64,000 bases of DNA from assembly GCA_947459245.1 (NCBI GenBank), contig CANHCV010000004.1, positions 20,644 through 84,643 on the forward strand, read 5' to 3'. Position 1 is the first letter of the stretch, and each line of letters opens with the position of its first letter. Under the pieces are notes generated by a model. It worked only from the letters and a program-made list of their open reading frames with translations, made no database searches and was not told where the DNA came from. Source of the DNA: Bacteroidota bacterium. GTDB lineage: Bacteria; Bacteroidota; Bacteroidia; UBA7662; CANHCV01. This document shows positions 1 through 9,374 of the stretch, piece after piece. Made by a program: the position numbers and the translations under genes.

Positions 1-2
1 TG

Positions 3-1385
3 TGGAAGGAATCCATCAAAAGTGCAAACATCGCATCTTCCACCAAAGCGGTCATGTTGGGAGAACAGTTTGTTCCTTACCGAACCAATGGAATGAGTCA
101 ACTTACTGTTGAGGAATGGGTTTTCCTTGGATATGGAATTGAAGATGCGAAGTACACCGATTTTGAGGTTAAAACAGACGTTCGTGGAAAGGGAGTGATT
201 ATTTGGGATGGAGAACCTCAACAAAAAAATGGAAATTATTTGTTGAGTGGAAGCAAACAAGCCAGCAAATGGGGGCGTTTACAAACCAAAATCGAGAATT
301 TATCCAAAAAAGGAGCGGTATGTGTTTTGGTGGTGACGCAAAACCCAGCGACCATTCAATCTCAACTCAACCGATGGAAAGAACCACGTATTCAGCTTGA
401 TACCACTTATTTAGATGTTTTGAAAGGCCAACGTTTTGATGTTGCTCCAGAAGAAAAGCTAATGCCAGTTCAAGAAATGGTGTTGGCTGATCCCTCTCAA
501 CAACCGAAGCCTGCCCCCAAAGCAGTTACCCGCCCCCCCGTTTTTTACATCATGGAAAATTCGGCCATGGAAATTTTTCCAACATTACCATGGAAAAAAA
601 TGATCAAAGCACGTCAATCTTTGAAAACCATGGCCAATCAAGGAGTTTTGATGAATGTGTCGCTTTCGGTTCAAAAGAATTTGGAGAAAATTGAAGAACC
701 CAACGTGGTGGGATACATTCCCGGTGAAAGTGGAAAAACCGTGGTGGTGTCGGCTCACTTGGACCACCTTGGCATACACGAAGGGAAAGTTTATCCTGGA
801 GCCGACGATGATGGTTCAGGTTCATCCGCCATTTTGATGATGGCAAAAAACATCATTGAATTAAAGAAGGCCAATTTCCCGTTTCAAAATGGAATCCTAT
901 TCGTTTGGTTTACCGGAGAGGAAAGCGGACTTTTAGGGTCGGAGGTTTTTGCCAACGTTCCTACCATCAAAAAGGAGAATATCATTTGCAATTTGAACGT
1001 TGACATGATCGGGAGAAACGATCAGATTCACCAAGGAAATACCGATTATTTGTATTTGATAGGATCGGATAGAATTAGCCAACGATTGCACGAGATTTCT
1101 GAACAAGTAAACGAAAGGTGCTGCCAGCTAAAACTGGATTATACCTACAACGATGAAAAAGATCCAAACCGGTATTATTACCGAAGCGATCATTACAATT
1201 TTGCCGAAAAAGGAATTCCAGTCATTTTTTACTTCAAGGGAGTTCACGAAGATTACCACAAACCAACCGATACGGTTGATAAAATTGAATTGGATTCTTA
1301 TCTCAAAGCGTGCCGTTTGGTGTATGAAACGGCTTACGAACTCATTTCTCGTTCCGAAGATTTACCGCGAAAAACCAAAAAATAA
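3..1385 (+). CDS. M28 family metallopeptidase (5' truncated by window edge)
   Basis: Open frame runs to the left edge (WKESIKSANIASSTKAVMLGEQFVPY...); VVVSAHLDHLG, GADDDGSGSSAILMMAK and WFTGEESGLLGS are M28 zinc-ligand motifs. Confidence 0.9.
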   Translation, partial: WKESIKSANIASSTKAVMLGEQFVPYRTNGMSQLTVEEWVFLGYGIEDAKYTDFEVKTDVRGKGVIIWDGEPQQKNGNYLLSGSKQASKWGRLQTKIENLSKKGAVCVLVVTQNPATIQSQLNRWKEPRIQLDTTYLDVLKGQRFDVAPEEKLMPVQEMVLADPSQQPKPAPKAVTRPPVFYIMENSAMEIFPTLPWKKMIKARQSLKTMANQGVLMNVSLSVQKNLEKIEEPNVVGYIPGESGKTVVVSAHLDHLGIHEGKVYPGADDDGSGSSAILMMAKNIIELKKANFPFQNGILFVWFTGEESGLLGSEVFANVPTIKKENIICNLNVDMIGRNDQIHQGNTDYLYLIGSDRISQRLHEISEQVNERCCQLKLDYTYNDEKDPNRYYYRSDHYNFAEKGIPVIFYFKGVHEDYHKPTDTVDKIELDSYLKACRLVYETAYELISRSEDLPRKTKK

Positions 1386-2777
1386 ATGAGTGTAGTTTCT
1401 CAATTTTTAAAAGAATCGGATGGGAAAGCCTTCGATTCGGAACACCGAAGGAAAATCCAATTCAACATTGGAAAGTACGATCATTCGGTGGATATTGGGA
1501 AAGCGCTCATCAAAGATTTGCCGTATTTGCGGAAGAAAACCAACTACATCAAGTGGAAATCCATCGAAAATCTTGAAGCCTATTTGCTGGAGTTTGAAAG
1601 GAATTTTACTGCTCGAGGAGGAAAAGTAATTTGGGCAAGAAATGCCGATGAGGCCAATACGGAAATTTTAAAAATTTTCCAAAAGCATCAAGCCTCCCAA
1701 GCAGTAAAATCCAAGTCCATGGTCACCGAGGAAATTCACCTCAATAAAGCCATGAAAGACCATGGAATTGATGTGCTCGAAACCGATTTGGGAGAGTTCA
1801 TCGTTCAACTTAGAAATGAAGCCCCCTACCACATCGTAACCCCTGCCATGCACCTTTCCAAGGAAGACATTGCGCTTACGTTTCACGAAAAGTTTGGCCT
1901 CCCCATCAATTCTACCCCACAAGAAATTGCGGCTTTTGCACGCAAAATTCTACGCGATAAATACCTGGAGTCGGCCATTGGAATTACAGGAGTGAATTTT
2001 CTGTTGGCCAAAGAAGGTGGCATGGCCATGACCGAAAATGAAGGCAATGGCCGGTTGTCGTTCGGTTACCCCAAAGTTCACATTGCCATTGCAGGAATTG
2101 AGAAGATTATTCCTTCCATGAATGATTTGAACCTATTTTGGCCCATGCTGGGTATTCATGGAACGGGCCAATTCGTAACGGTTTATAATTCTCTGGTGTT
2201 TGGCCCGAAACAAAGCAAAGAGTCCGACGGACCTGAAGAAATGTACGTTATTCTTCTCGATAATGGTCGTACGGAAATCTTAGCAAAACCCGAAGCCCGT
2301 CAATCCTTGTATTGCATTCGCTGTGGTGCATGTCTCAATGCCTGTCCGGTTTACAAAAACATCGGTGGACACACGTATGGCACCACCTATGCAGGACCCA
2401 TCGGGGCCGTTATTTCTCCTCACTTGAATGGAATGAAAGAAGCAGGGCACCTCAGTTATGCTTCTTCTTTGTGCGGAAATTGCACGGAGGTTTGTCCCGT
2501 AAACATCGAATTGCACAAAATTTTACTAACCAACCGGAAAGAATACGTTGAAAATCAGTTTTCTACTTCAACGGAACGACTTACTTGGAAAATTTGGAAG
2601 AAAGCCATGTTGAATCGTTCATGGATGAATCAAGGTTCTGCCTCGGTGAAAAATTTTGTTTTTCGCCACCTCGCCAAATCCGTTTGGGGAAACCGACGGA
2701 GTCCCATTCATTTTGCTGAAATGTCTTTTCACGAATTATGGAAAGCAGAACGCGGATTTCAGGACGAAAACTCCTGA
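1386..2777 (+). CDS. lutB: LutB/YkgF-like lactate utilization iron-sulfur protein
   Basis: CIRCGACLNACPVY and CGNCTEVCPVNI 4Fe-4S motifs; LutB-type N-terminal LUD domain. Confidence 0.85.
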   Translation: MSVVSQFLKESDGKAFDSEHRRKIQFNIGKYDHSVDIGKALIKDLPYLRKKTNYIKWKSIENLEAYLLEFERNFTARGGKVIWARNADEANTEILKIFQKHQASQAVKSKSMVTEEIHLNKAMKDHGIDVLETDLGEFIVQLRNEAPYHIVTPAMHLSKEDIALTFHEKFGLPINSTPQEIAAFARKILRDKYLESAIGITGVNFLLAKEGGMAMTENEGNGRLSFGYPKVHIAIAGIEKIIPSMNDLNLFWPMLGIHGTGQFVTVYNSLVFGPKQSKESDGPEEMYVILLDNGRTEILAKPEARQSLYCIRCGACLNACPVYKNIGGHTYGTTYAGPIGAVISPHLNGMKEAGHLSYASSLCGNCTEVCPVNIELHKILLTNRKEYVENQFSTSTERLTWKIWKKAMLNRSWMNQGSASVKNFVFRHLAKSVWGNRRSPIHFAEMSFHELWKAERGFQDENS

Positions 2778-3865
2778 CGAATTTGCGCAGAATGCTCCCC
2801 TAATCGTGGAGGTTCAGCTAATGGAATTTCTTTCTGCAAGGGTCCTCTCCAATGGATAAAATCTCCCGATTTTTGAATAAACGCTGCTACTTTCGAATCT
2901 GTTAATGCCTCGGAAACGGTCATTACCGGTGCGATGGGTAATTTTTTAGAATGAAGTAATTGGATCCATTCTTCTCTGTTTTTTTTAGAAAAGAGATTTT
3001 GAAGCAACGCATGAATGTCGTTTCGGTTTTTTACCCGATTGGCGTTGCTGATCCAATGTTCGGGAAGCGCAAATCCAAGAATGTCTGAAAGAAGTTGAAA
3101 TTGATGGTCGGAACCGATGGCAATAACAAAAGGTTGTTGCTTGGAATCTCTGAAAATGGAACCGTAAGGAACGATATTGGGGTGTTCAGACCCCATGGGT
3201 TGCGGGTTGAATCCGGCATTGAGCCAAGCGGATGCTTGATTGGTAAGGGATTGAAGGGCGACCTCCCAAAGGGAAACATCTACTGTATTTCCCATGGAAT
3301 TCGTAGTGCGATCTAAGAACGCCAACAACGTTTTTTGAATCAGGTGATGCCCTGCAAGAACATCAATCAAAGCCACGGGCATTTTGTGGAAATCGGCGGT
3401 TGAATTACCGTTGATGTACATGAATCCACTTTCGGCCTGCAATAGCGCATCGTAACCAACTCTTTGATCGTTTTTTCCGTATGCAGAAATGTTGGCGACA
3501 ATAGCTTTGGGGTTGATATCGTGAAGGTGTTGCGGGGTAAGCCCAAATTTGGTTTCATCGCCCGGTTTGAAAGAAGAAATGATTAAATCGGATTGGGCGA
3601 TGATGTTTTGTAAAATGGATTTATCCTGATCGGAAGAATAATCAAAAACGACCGATTCTTTTCCCGCATTGATCCAGGAGAAGTAACTGGGCCGATCGTT
3701 GTTCGGGTCTTCGGTAGGTAATTTCCAAGTTCGTGTAACATCGCCTTGTTGACTTTCTACCTTGATGACCCGGGCCCCGAGTTGCGCATAAAAATACCCC
3801 ACCGAAGGGCCGGCTAACACATTGGCCAATTCCAAAACGGTAATGGACGACCAATCAAATCCCAT
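2759..3865 (-). CDS. CaiB/BaiF family CoA-transferase
   Basis: MGFDWSSITVLELANVLAGPSVGYFYAQLGARVIKVE typical of family III CoA-transferases; start placed at 3865 (TAATG overlap with udk stop) rather than ORF-track 3916. Confidence 0.85.
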   Translation of the reverse strand: MGFDWSSITVLELANVLAGPSVGYFYAQLGARVIKVESQQGDVTRTWKLPTEDPNNDRPSYFSWINAGKESVVFDYSSDQDKSILQNIIAQSDLIISSFKPGDETKFGLTPQHLHDINPKAIVANISAYGKNDQRVGYDALLQAESGFMYINGNSTADFHKMPVALIDVLAGHHLIQKTLLAFLDRTTNSMGNTVDVSLWEVALQSLTNQASAWLNAGFNPQPMGSEHPNIVPYGSIFRDSKQQPFVIAIGSDHQFQLLSDILGFALPEHWISNANRVKNRNDIHALLQNLFSKKNREEWIQLLHSKKLPIAPVMTVSEALTDSKVAAFIQKSGDFIHWRGPLQKEIPLAEPPRLGEHSAQIRQEFSS

Positions 3866-4488
3866 TATCCGCGGTTGAGGTGAGCAGTGAGATGGTCGAT
3901 GACCATTTGAAGGCACAAATCGTAGCTTTTGATGTTGTGAATAACCAAGTCTGCTTCATATTTGTACGGTTCTAGGAATTCTTTGTAACTGGGTAAAACA
4001 TGATTGTTCCATTGGTACACCAACCAATCGGCTTCCAATCCTCGTTCGGCTTGGTCTCTTTTCAATCGTCTTTCCCACATTACTTCCTCGGTAGAATCGA
4101 TGTAAATTTTCAGGTCGAGATTGTTCCGAATTTCTTCATTGTGGAAAATGAACAGCCCCTCCATGATGATGATGGGAGAAGGTTCGACCACGATGGTTTT
4201 GGGTTCAGCATCTTTATTGTTGAAGGTATATTCCAAATAGGAAACTTGTTGTCCAGACCTAATGGAATTCAAGTCGTTTTGGAAGCGAACCATGTCGATG
4301 CTTTCCGGCAAATCGAAATGCGGGTGACCTTCGGGATCCCGGGGTTGGAAATCCAATGGTTTGTAATAATTATCTTGGGAAATCACCGAAAGGTCTTTCC
4401 CTGAGAAAATATCTCTTAAGCGGTGCACAAAAGAGGTTTTTCCCGATGCACTGCACCCTGTAATACCGATGATATAAGGTCTTTTCAT
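3865..4488 (-). CDS. udk: uridine kinase
   Basis: MKRPYIIGITGCSASGKTSFVHRL P-loop, QDNYYKPLDFQPRDPEGHPHFDLPESID. Confidence 0.92.
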   Translation of the reverse strand: MKRPYIIGITGCSASGKTSFVHRLRDIFSGKDLSVISQDNYYKPLDFQPRDPEGHPHFDLPESIDMVRFQNDLNSIRSGQQVSYLEYTFNNKDAEPKTIVVEPSPIIIMEGLFIFHNEEIRNNLDLKIYIDSTEEVMWERRLKRDQAERGLEADWLVYQWNNHVLPSYKEFLEPYKYEADLVIHNIKSYDLCLQMVIDHLTAHLNRG

Positions 4489-4490
4489 AC

Positions 4491-4519
4491 AAAAAAAAAG
4501 CTCCCTCACTGAGGAAGCC
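4491..4519 (-). terminator. intrinsic terminator/attenuator immediately upstream of udk
   Basis: Minus strand: GCTTCCTC-AGT-GAGGGAGC (8-bp stem, one U.G wobble) followed by 9 T; udk ATG 2 nt after the T-tract. Confidence 0.75.
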
Positions 4520-4539
4520 TTGAATTTCTTTCTAACAGA

Positions 4540-4755
4540 TTATTTGTTGTTTTTCTCTTTGATGCTTTTGTATGCGCCTTGTGCAATAAAATAGCTAGCA
4601 GCAAATCCCAAAACCATGATAATCAACGGCCAAGTGTAATTTCCATTGTAGCTCTGCTGGAAATATTTTTGGGGATCCATGGCTGTTAAAACGATGAACG
4701 TTAAAATTGAGATGCAGGTAATGATGGTGACAATCCAAGGAGTTGAAGTTTTCAT
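4540..4755 (-). CDS. small two-TM hypothetical membrane protein
   Basis: 71 aa with two hydrophobic segments; CAAAAATA (TATTTTTG on minus) upstream at 4770-4777. Confidence 0.7.
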   Translation of the reverse strand: MKTSTPWIVTIITCISILTFIVLTAMDPQKYFQQSYNGNYTWPLIIMVLGFAASYFIAQGAYKSIKEKNNK

Positions 4756-4769
4756 TGGTATTTTTTTTA

Positions 4770-4777
4770 CAAAAATA
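4770..4777 (-). promoter_or_regulatory. Bacteroidetes-type -7 box TATTTTTG
   Basis: Matches TAnnTTTG about 15 nt upstream of the 71-aa ORF. Confidence 0.5.
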
Positions 4778-4788
4778 AGGAAGAAAAG

Positions 4789-6243
4789 TTACGTTGCAAG
4801 GCTTTTTTTGCTACCCATCCACAATCCCAAGAAGGTTATTGCGGCATTGATCAGTAAAATTTCATAACCAAATTGGTAGCCGCCCAACAGATTGAGTTTT
4901 TTCGCTAAAACATCGGAGAGTAAATAACAAATTCCGGGACTTAAAATGGCCATAATGGGGGCGAAAATGGGCGAAAGGACTCGCTTTGTGAAAATTCCAA
5001 ACGCGAATAAACCCAAAAGTGGACCGTAGGTAAATCCAGCAATTTTAATGATCAAATCAATGATGGTTTTGTTGTCGATTTGATAAAACACCAACAAACA
5101 AACAAAGAACAATGCCGTGAATCCCAAATGAACCCATCTGCGGATTTTGGTTTTCTTTTCCTCGGTGTAATTTTTATGATTGAATTGCAATAGATCGATG
5201 CAAAAGGAAGCGGTTAGAGCGGTAATGGCGCCGTCGGCGCTTGGGAATAGTGCCGACACCAAAGCCACCAAGAAAATCAATCCGAAAATAGGTGGCAAAT
5301 GCTGAAGAGCAACCGTTGGGAAAAGGGTATCTCCGCTGGCGCTGATGCCCAATTCGGTTCCGTAAATGGTTAAAATGGCACCTAAAAAAACAAAAAGAAA
5401 ATTGACAAACAAAAGGGTAGAGGCAAAAACCAACATGTTCTTTTGAGAGTCCTTCAATGTTCTAACTGAAATGTTTTTTTGCATCATCTCTTGGTCCAAA
5501 CCGGTCATGGCTATGGTGGTAAAGAATCCACCCAACAAGTGTTTTACCCAAAAAGAAGGGGTGTGATAATCGGTATTGATCCAAAAATCTAAATGAACAG
5601 ATTTAATTTGATCCCAAACGGGAGCCGGGTTGTTCAGTTCACCGCTCACAAAAAGGGTACATGCTACCAAACCAAGAAGCATTAACGAGGTTTGAAGCGT
5701 ATCGGTCCAAACAATGGTTTTTACACCGCCTTTAAAAGTGTAGGCCAAAATCATGAGCAGAATGATGATGGAAGTTGCTGCAAAATGCAATCCTAAATCG
5801 TTGAAAATGAATGTTTGGAGAATAGCGATCACCAAATAAAGTCGAGCGGTGGCTCCCAAAGTTCGGCTGATGATGAATACGGTTGCCCCGGTTTGGTAAG
5901 GCAGTGTTCCGAAGCGTTCTTTAAGGTAATGGTAAATGCTGGTAACATTCAATCGATAATACAGGGGCAACAAAATGTAGGCTACTGCAAAGTACCCAAG
6001 AAAGAAACCCAAAACCACCATCATGTAGGTGAAACCTCCTTTGGCAACTCCACCGGGGACCGAAACGAAGGTTACCCCACTAAGGGAGGTGCCAATCATT
6101 CCGAATGCAACCAGCCACCACGATGAATTTTTATTCCCAACAAAATAGCCCTGATTGTCGGTCCCTTTGGCCGTTCGAAGGCTTACCCAAAAGAGGACCA
6201 GGAAATAAATTCCTAAAACCGAGGCTAGCAATAAGGGATTCAT
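4789..6243 (-). CDS. sodium:solute symporter (SSS family)
   Basis: Multi-TM protein; GYFVGNKNSSWWLVAFGMIGTSLSGVTFVSVPG SSS N-terminal signature; 4-nt overlap with tkt. Confidence 0.88.
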   Translation of the reverse strand: MNPLLLASVLGIYFLVLFWVSLRTAKGTDNQGYFVGNKNSSWWLVAFGMIGTSLSGVTFVSVPGGVAKGGFTYMMVVLGFFLGYFAVAYILLPLYYRLNVTSIYHYLKERFGTLPYQTGATVFIISRTLGATARLYLVIAILQTFIFNDLGLHFAATSIIILLMILAYTFKGGVKTIVWTDTLQTSLMLLGLVACTLFVSGELNNPAPVWDQIKSVHLDFWINTDYHTPSFWVKHLLGGFFTTIAMTGLDQEMMQKNISVRTLKDSQKNMLVFASTLLFVNFLFVFLGAILTIYGTELGISASGDTLFPTVALQHLPPIFGLIFLVALVSALFPSADGAITALTASFCIDLLQFNHKNYTEEKKTKIRRWVHLGFTALFFVCLLVFYQIDNKTIIDLIIKIAGFTYGPLLGLFAFGIFTKRVLSPIFAPIMAILSPGICYLLSDVLAKKLNLLGGYQFGYEILLINAAITFLGLWMGSKKSLAT

Positions 6244-8183
6244 CCGATTTGGAGAAATTGGGACATTTTTTGAGCAACTTTTTCTGGGGTAAATCCGAAA
6301 TAATCGGCCAAAACGTTGCCAGGTGCTGAAGCTCCAAAAGTATCAAGGCCGATGTTCAAGCCGTTCATGCCAGTAAACTTCTGCCATCCCAAGGTGCAGC
6401 CCGCTTCAATCGAAATTCTTTTCGAAGTGGTTGGAGACAGGATTTCGTTGCGGTATGCTTCATCCTGTTCCCAGAACAGCTCCCAACAAGGGATGGAAAC
6501 CACTCGAATATTTCCAGAGAAATCTAACTTTTGGGCCGCCTCAATGGCTACGTGAACTTCCGAACCGGTTGCAAAAACAATGGCATCGGCAGGTAGCCCG
6601 GGTTTTGTTTCAAACTTGATGAATGCTCCTTTTTCAATGGCAACGGAACCTTCCAAAGTGGGCACGTTTTGACGCGTTAAAGCGATTAAACTTGGCCGAT
6701 GGGTTTCTTTGAAATATTGGTTCATGCAGGCCAAGGTTTCGCGTGCATCCGCTGGTCGGAAAACCAATAAATTGGGAATGGCACGCAAACTCATCAAGTG
6801 TTCGATGGGTTGGTGGGTGGGGCCATCTTCTCCAACAAAAAACGAATCGTGAGTAAATACATGCAAGGTTTGAATTTCTTGAATGCCACTCATGCGGATA
6901 GCATTTCGAGAGTAATCGGCAAAAGTTAAAAATGTTGCTCCAAATGAATGCATTCCGCCATAAAGCGACATTCCGTTTTGAATGCAAGCCATGGAAAATT
7001 CACGAACTCCGAAAGCAATGTTTCGGCCCAATCGATTTTCTTTGGAGAATTCACCCACTTTTTTAGCAAATCCCTCCGTATTGTTTGACGGTTCTAGATC
7101 GGCCGATCCACCCATCAAATTGGGCGCAACATCGGCGGCTTGTTCCAAAACCATACCAAACGCTTTTCGGGTTGCCATGCTTTCGCCAACGGGAAAGTCC
7201 ACTTTCATTTCAGGTACAGCCGAGAAAAGGGAGGCAACTTTAGGTTGATTTTGATGTGCTTGAATCCAGCGCTCTGCTTCTTCGTTGAAAACATTGAAAT
7301 GGGTAGAGAAGCGCTGGTAAGTTGATTCCGATACTTGGAAGAATTTTTCCGGATCCAATCCTAATTTGGATTTGGTTGCTGCAATTTCTTCCGGTTTTAG
7401 GGGTTCCCCGTGGGTTTTGTGCGATCCTTCCATGGATGCAGTTCCCTTTGCAATGGTGGTATTCCCGATGATCAATAAGGGCTGAGTTCGTGGAGTTTGG
7501 GCATGATCCAAACAAGCACGAATGGCCGCATGATCGTGACCATCAATGGTTCGAACTTCCCAGCCAATAGCTTGAAACAGTAATTCGAAATTGGTGGAAT
7601 CTGATCTTGATGTTTTTCCCGAAATTTGAATGTCGTTTTTATCGTAAAAAACGACCAAATTGTCCAACGCCTGGTGTCCGGCAATCGCGGCAGTCCCGAT
7701 GGCTACGCTTTCTTGAAGGTCTCCATCACCCACCAAAACGTACACCTTGTTTTTAAGAATTTCAGAACCTAAAACCGCTTCTTGATGCTTTTCAGCCATG
7801 GCCATACCAACTGCCATGGAAATGCCTTGGCCCAATGGCCCCGTAGTGGCTTCAACACCGGGAGTGAGGTGAACTTCGGGGTGTCCGGGAGTTAAACTTC
7901 CCAACTGTCGGAAATTCTGAATTTCCTTCATTTCCAACAAACCCATCAAGTGCAACATGGAATATTGAAGCATGGATTCATGTCCTGCCGAAAGGATAAA
8001 TCGATCTCGGTTATGCCATTTTGGATATTTTGGAGCAAATCGCAAATAATCCATGTGGAGGATGCTCACAAAATCGGCGGAGGAAAAGGCCCCACCGGGG
8101 TGTCCGGAATTGGCGCTACGGGTGGCGTCCATGATCAATCCTTTTACTTCATTGATCACTTGAAAATCGATGGAATTCGACAT
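6240..8183 (-). CDS. tkt: transketolase
   Basis: RSANSGHPGGAFSSAD, GPLGQGISMAVGMAMAEK, FVGEDGPTHQPIEHLMSLRAIPN; start set at MSNSIDFQ. Confidence 0.95.
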   Translation of the reverse strand: MSNSIDFQVINEVKGLIMDATRSANSGHPGGAFSSADFVSILHMDYLRFAPKYPKWHNRDRFILSAGHESMLQYSMLHLMGLLEMKEIQNFRQLGSLTPGHPEVHLTPGVEATTGPLGQGISMAVGMAMAEKHQEAVLGSEILKNKVYVLVGDGDLQESVAIGTAAIAGHQALDNLVVFYDKNDIQISGKTSRSDSTNFELLFQAIGWEVRTIDGHDHAAIRACLDHAQTPRTQPLLIIGNTTIAKGTASMEGSHKTHGEPLKPEEIAATKSKLGLDPEKFFQVSESTYQRFSTHFNVFNEEAERWIQAHQNQPKVASLFSAVPEMKVDFPVGESMATRKAFGMVLEQAADVAPNLMGGSADLEPSNNTEGFAKKVGEFSKENRLGRNIAFGVREFSMACIQNGMSLYGGMHSFGATFLTFADYSRNAIRMSGIQEIQTLHVFTHDSFFVGEDGPTHQPIEHLMSLRAIPNLLVFRPADARETLACMNQYFKETHRPSLIALTRQNVPTLEGSVAIEKGAFIKFETKPGLPADAIVFATGSEVHVAIEAAQKLDFSGNIRVVSIPCWELFWEQDEAYRNEILSPTTSKRISIEAGCTLGWQKFTGMNGLNIGLDTFGASAPGNVLADYFGFTPEKVAQKMSQFLQIG

Positions 8184-8201
8184 GGAAAAGGGAATTTTTT
8201 G

Positions 8202-8209
8202 CAAAGGTA
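8202..8209 (-). promoter_or_regulatory. -7 box TACCTTTG upstream of tkt
   Basis: CAAAGGTA on plus strand, about 18 nt from the tkt start. Confidence 0.5.
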
Positions 8210-8231
8210 AGGGGAAAAGCTTTTTCCCTTT

Positions 8232-8840
8232 TCACTCGTTGTTCACAACCCACTTTTGAGGGATGATTCGCTTCCAAATTTCTGCCACCAAAATACCGAT
8301 GAATGACCCAACAACAACATCCATTGGAAAATGTTGTGCAAGGAAAATTCGAGAAAATCCTACCAATGAAGCTAAAATTAGTAAAAAGAGGGTAGCTGAT
8401 TTTGAAGGGACAAAAGAGGTTAATAGATAAAAAAAAGCGAATGCCCCAATGGTGTGTCCGGAAGGGAAGGAATGATGAAGATGAACTTCAACATGCTGCG
8501 GCAATTGAATCGCCCGATGCATTTTTTCGAAATGCAATTTTGGACGATCGCTTTCGGGGAAAACAACCCTTTTGAAAAACTGTCCAACCAACCCCGCAAC
8601 CGAAGGTGCAAGTCCCAAGAACAATCCTTGTTTCCAGCCTTTCCAAAACATCACGAGGATGGAAAGGATTCCAATCAACCAACCTTCGCCCAAAAAAGTA
8701 ATCCATTTCCAAAATTCGGGAATGGGGGAGAAGAGGTGATTGAAATAAAGAAAAACCGACTCGTTCCCCCAGGTAATGAGGGCAAGTAACCACAAGGCAA
8801 ACCAAGCAGTCAAGAAAATTGAAACGCTTTTTTGGTGCAT
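8232..8840 (-). CDS. PAP2 family phosphatase
   Basis: Multi-TM; HSFPSGHTIGAFAFFY and FSRIFLAQHFPMDVVVGSFIG PAP2 motifs. Confidence 0.88.
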   Translation of the reverse strand: MHQKSVSIFLTAWFALWLLALITWGNESVFLYFNHLFSPIPEFWKWITFLGEGWLIGILSILVMFWKGWKQGLFLGLAPSVAGLVGQFFKRVVFPESDRPKLHFEKMHRAIQLPQHVEVHLHHSFPSGHTIGAFAFFYLLTSFVPSKSATLFLLILASLVGFSRIFLAQHFPMDVVVGSFIGILVAEIWKRIIPQKWVVNNE

Positions 8841-8855
8841 TGAAGCAAATGTAGT

Positions 8856-8863
8856 TACTTTTG
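8856..8863 (+). promoter_or_regulatory. -7 box TACTTTTG upstream of sixA-like gene
   Basis: TAnnTTTG match about 15 nt before the proposed TTG start. Confidence 0.5.
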
Positions 8864-8877
8864 TTCAAAACCTAATT

Positions 8878-9366
8878 TTGAGAACCCTCTATTTAATGCG
8901 TCACGGACAAGCCCTTTCTGCAGAAATGGGTCAGGCCGACTTTTCTCGGAAACTATCGGAGAAGGGGGAAGCAGATATTGCGCACGAAGCTCAAATATTA
9001 CTTGAAAAAGCCATTCAGTTTGATTTGGTTCTGTGTTCACCCACAGAGCGCACCCAAAAAACTGCAGGAATTTTAGTTCATGGAATGGGTTTAAAACATG
9101 AAATCATTGAATTTGAAACACGATTGGTGAATGCATCTCCAGATCAAATATTCTTTTGCATCATGGAGGCCAATCCAGAAGCCAACCATCTGTTGGTTGT
9201 TGCTCACAATCCTGGAATATCCAATTTGGCTGGGATGTTGAGCACCCAAACCCCAATTCTTTCTTTTCAACCCGGTGGAATTGCCGCCTTTCGCTATCCT
9301 GAAGCTCGTTCGTGGATGGAGGCGGCACAGCAAGAACCCGATTTTCTTTGGTACGTACAGCCCTAA
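8878..9366 (+). CDS. SixA-like histidine phosphatase
   Basis: LYLMRHGQALS and HNPGISNLA; TTG start inferred because the upstream ORF extension overlaps the divergent PAP2 gene and promoter. Confidence 0.85.
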   Translation: MRTLYLMRHGQALSAEMGQADFSRKLSEKGEADIAHEAQILLEKAIQFDLVLCSPTERTQKTAGILVHGMGLKHEIIEFETRLVNASPDQIFFCIMEANPEANHLLVVAHNPGISNLAGMLSTQTPILSFQPGGIAAFRYPEARSWMEAAQQEPDFLWYVQP

Positions 9367-9374
9367 TTTGATAA

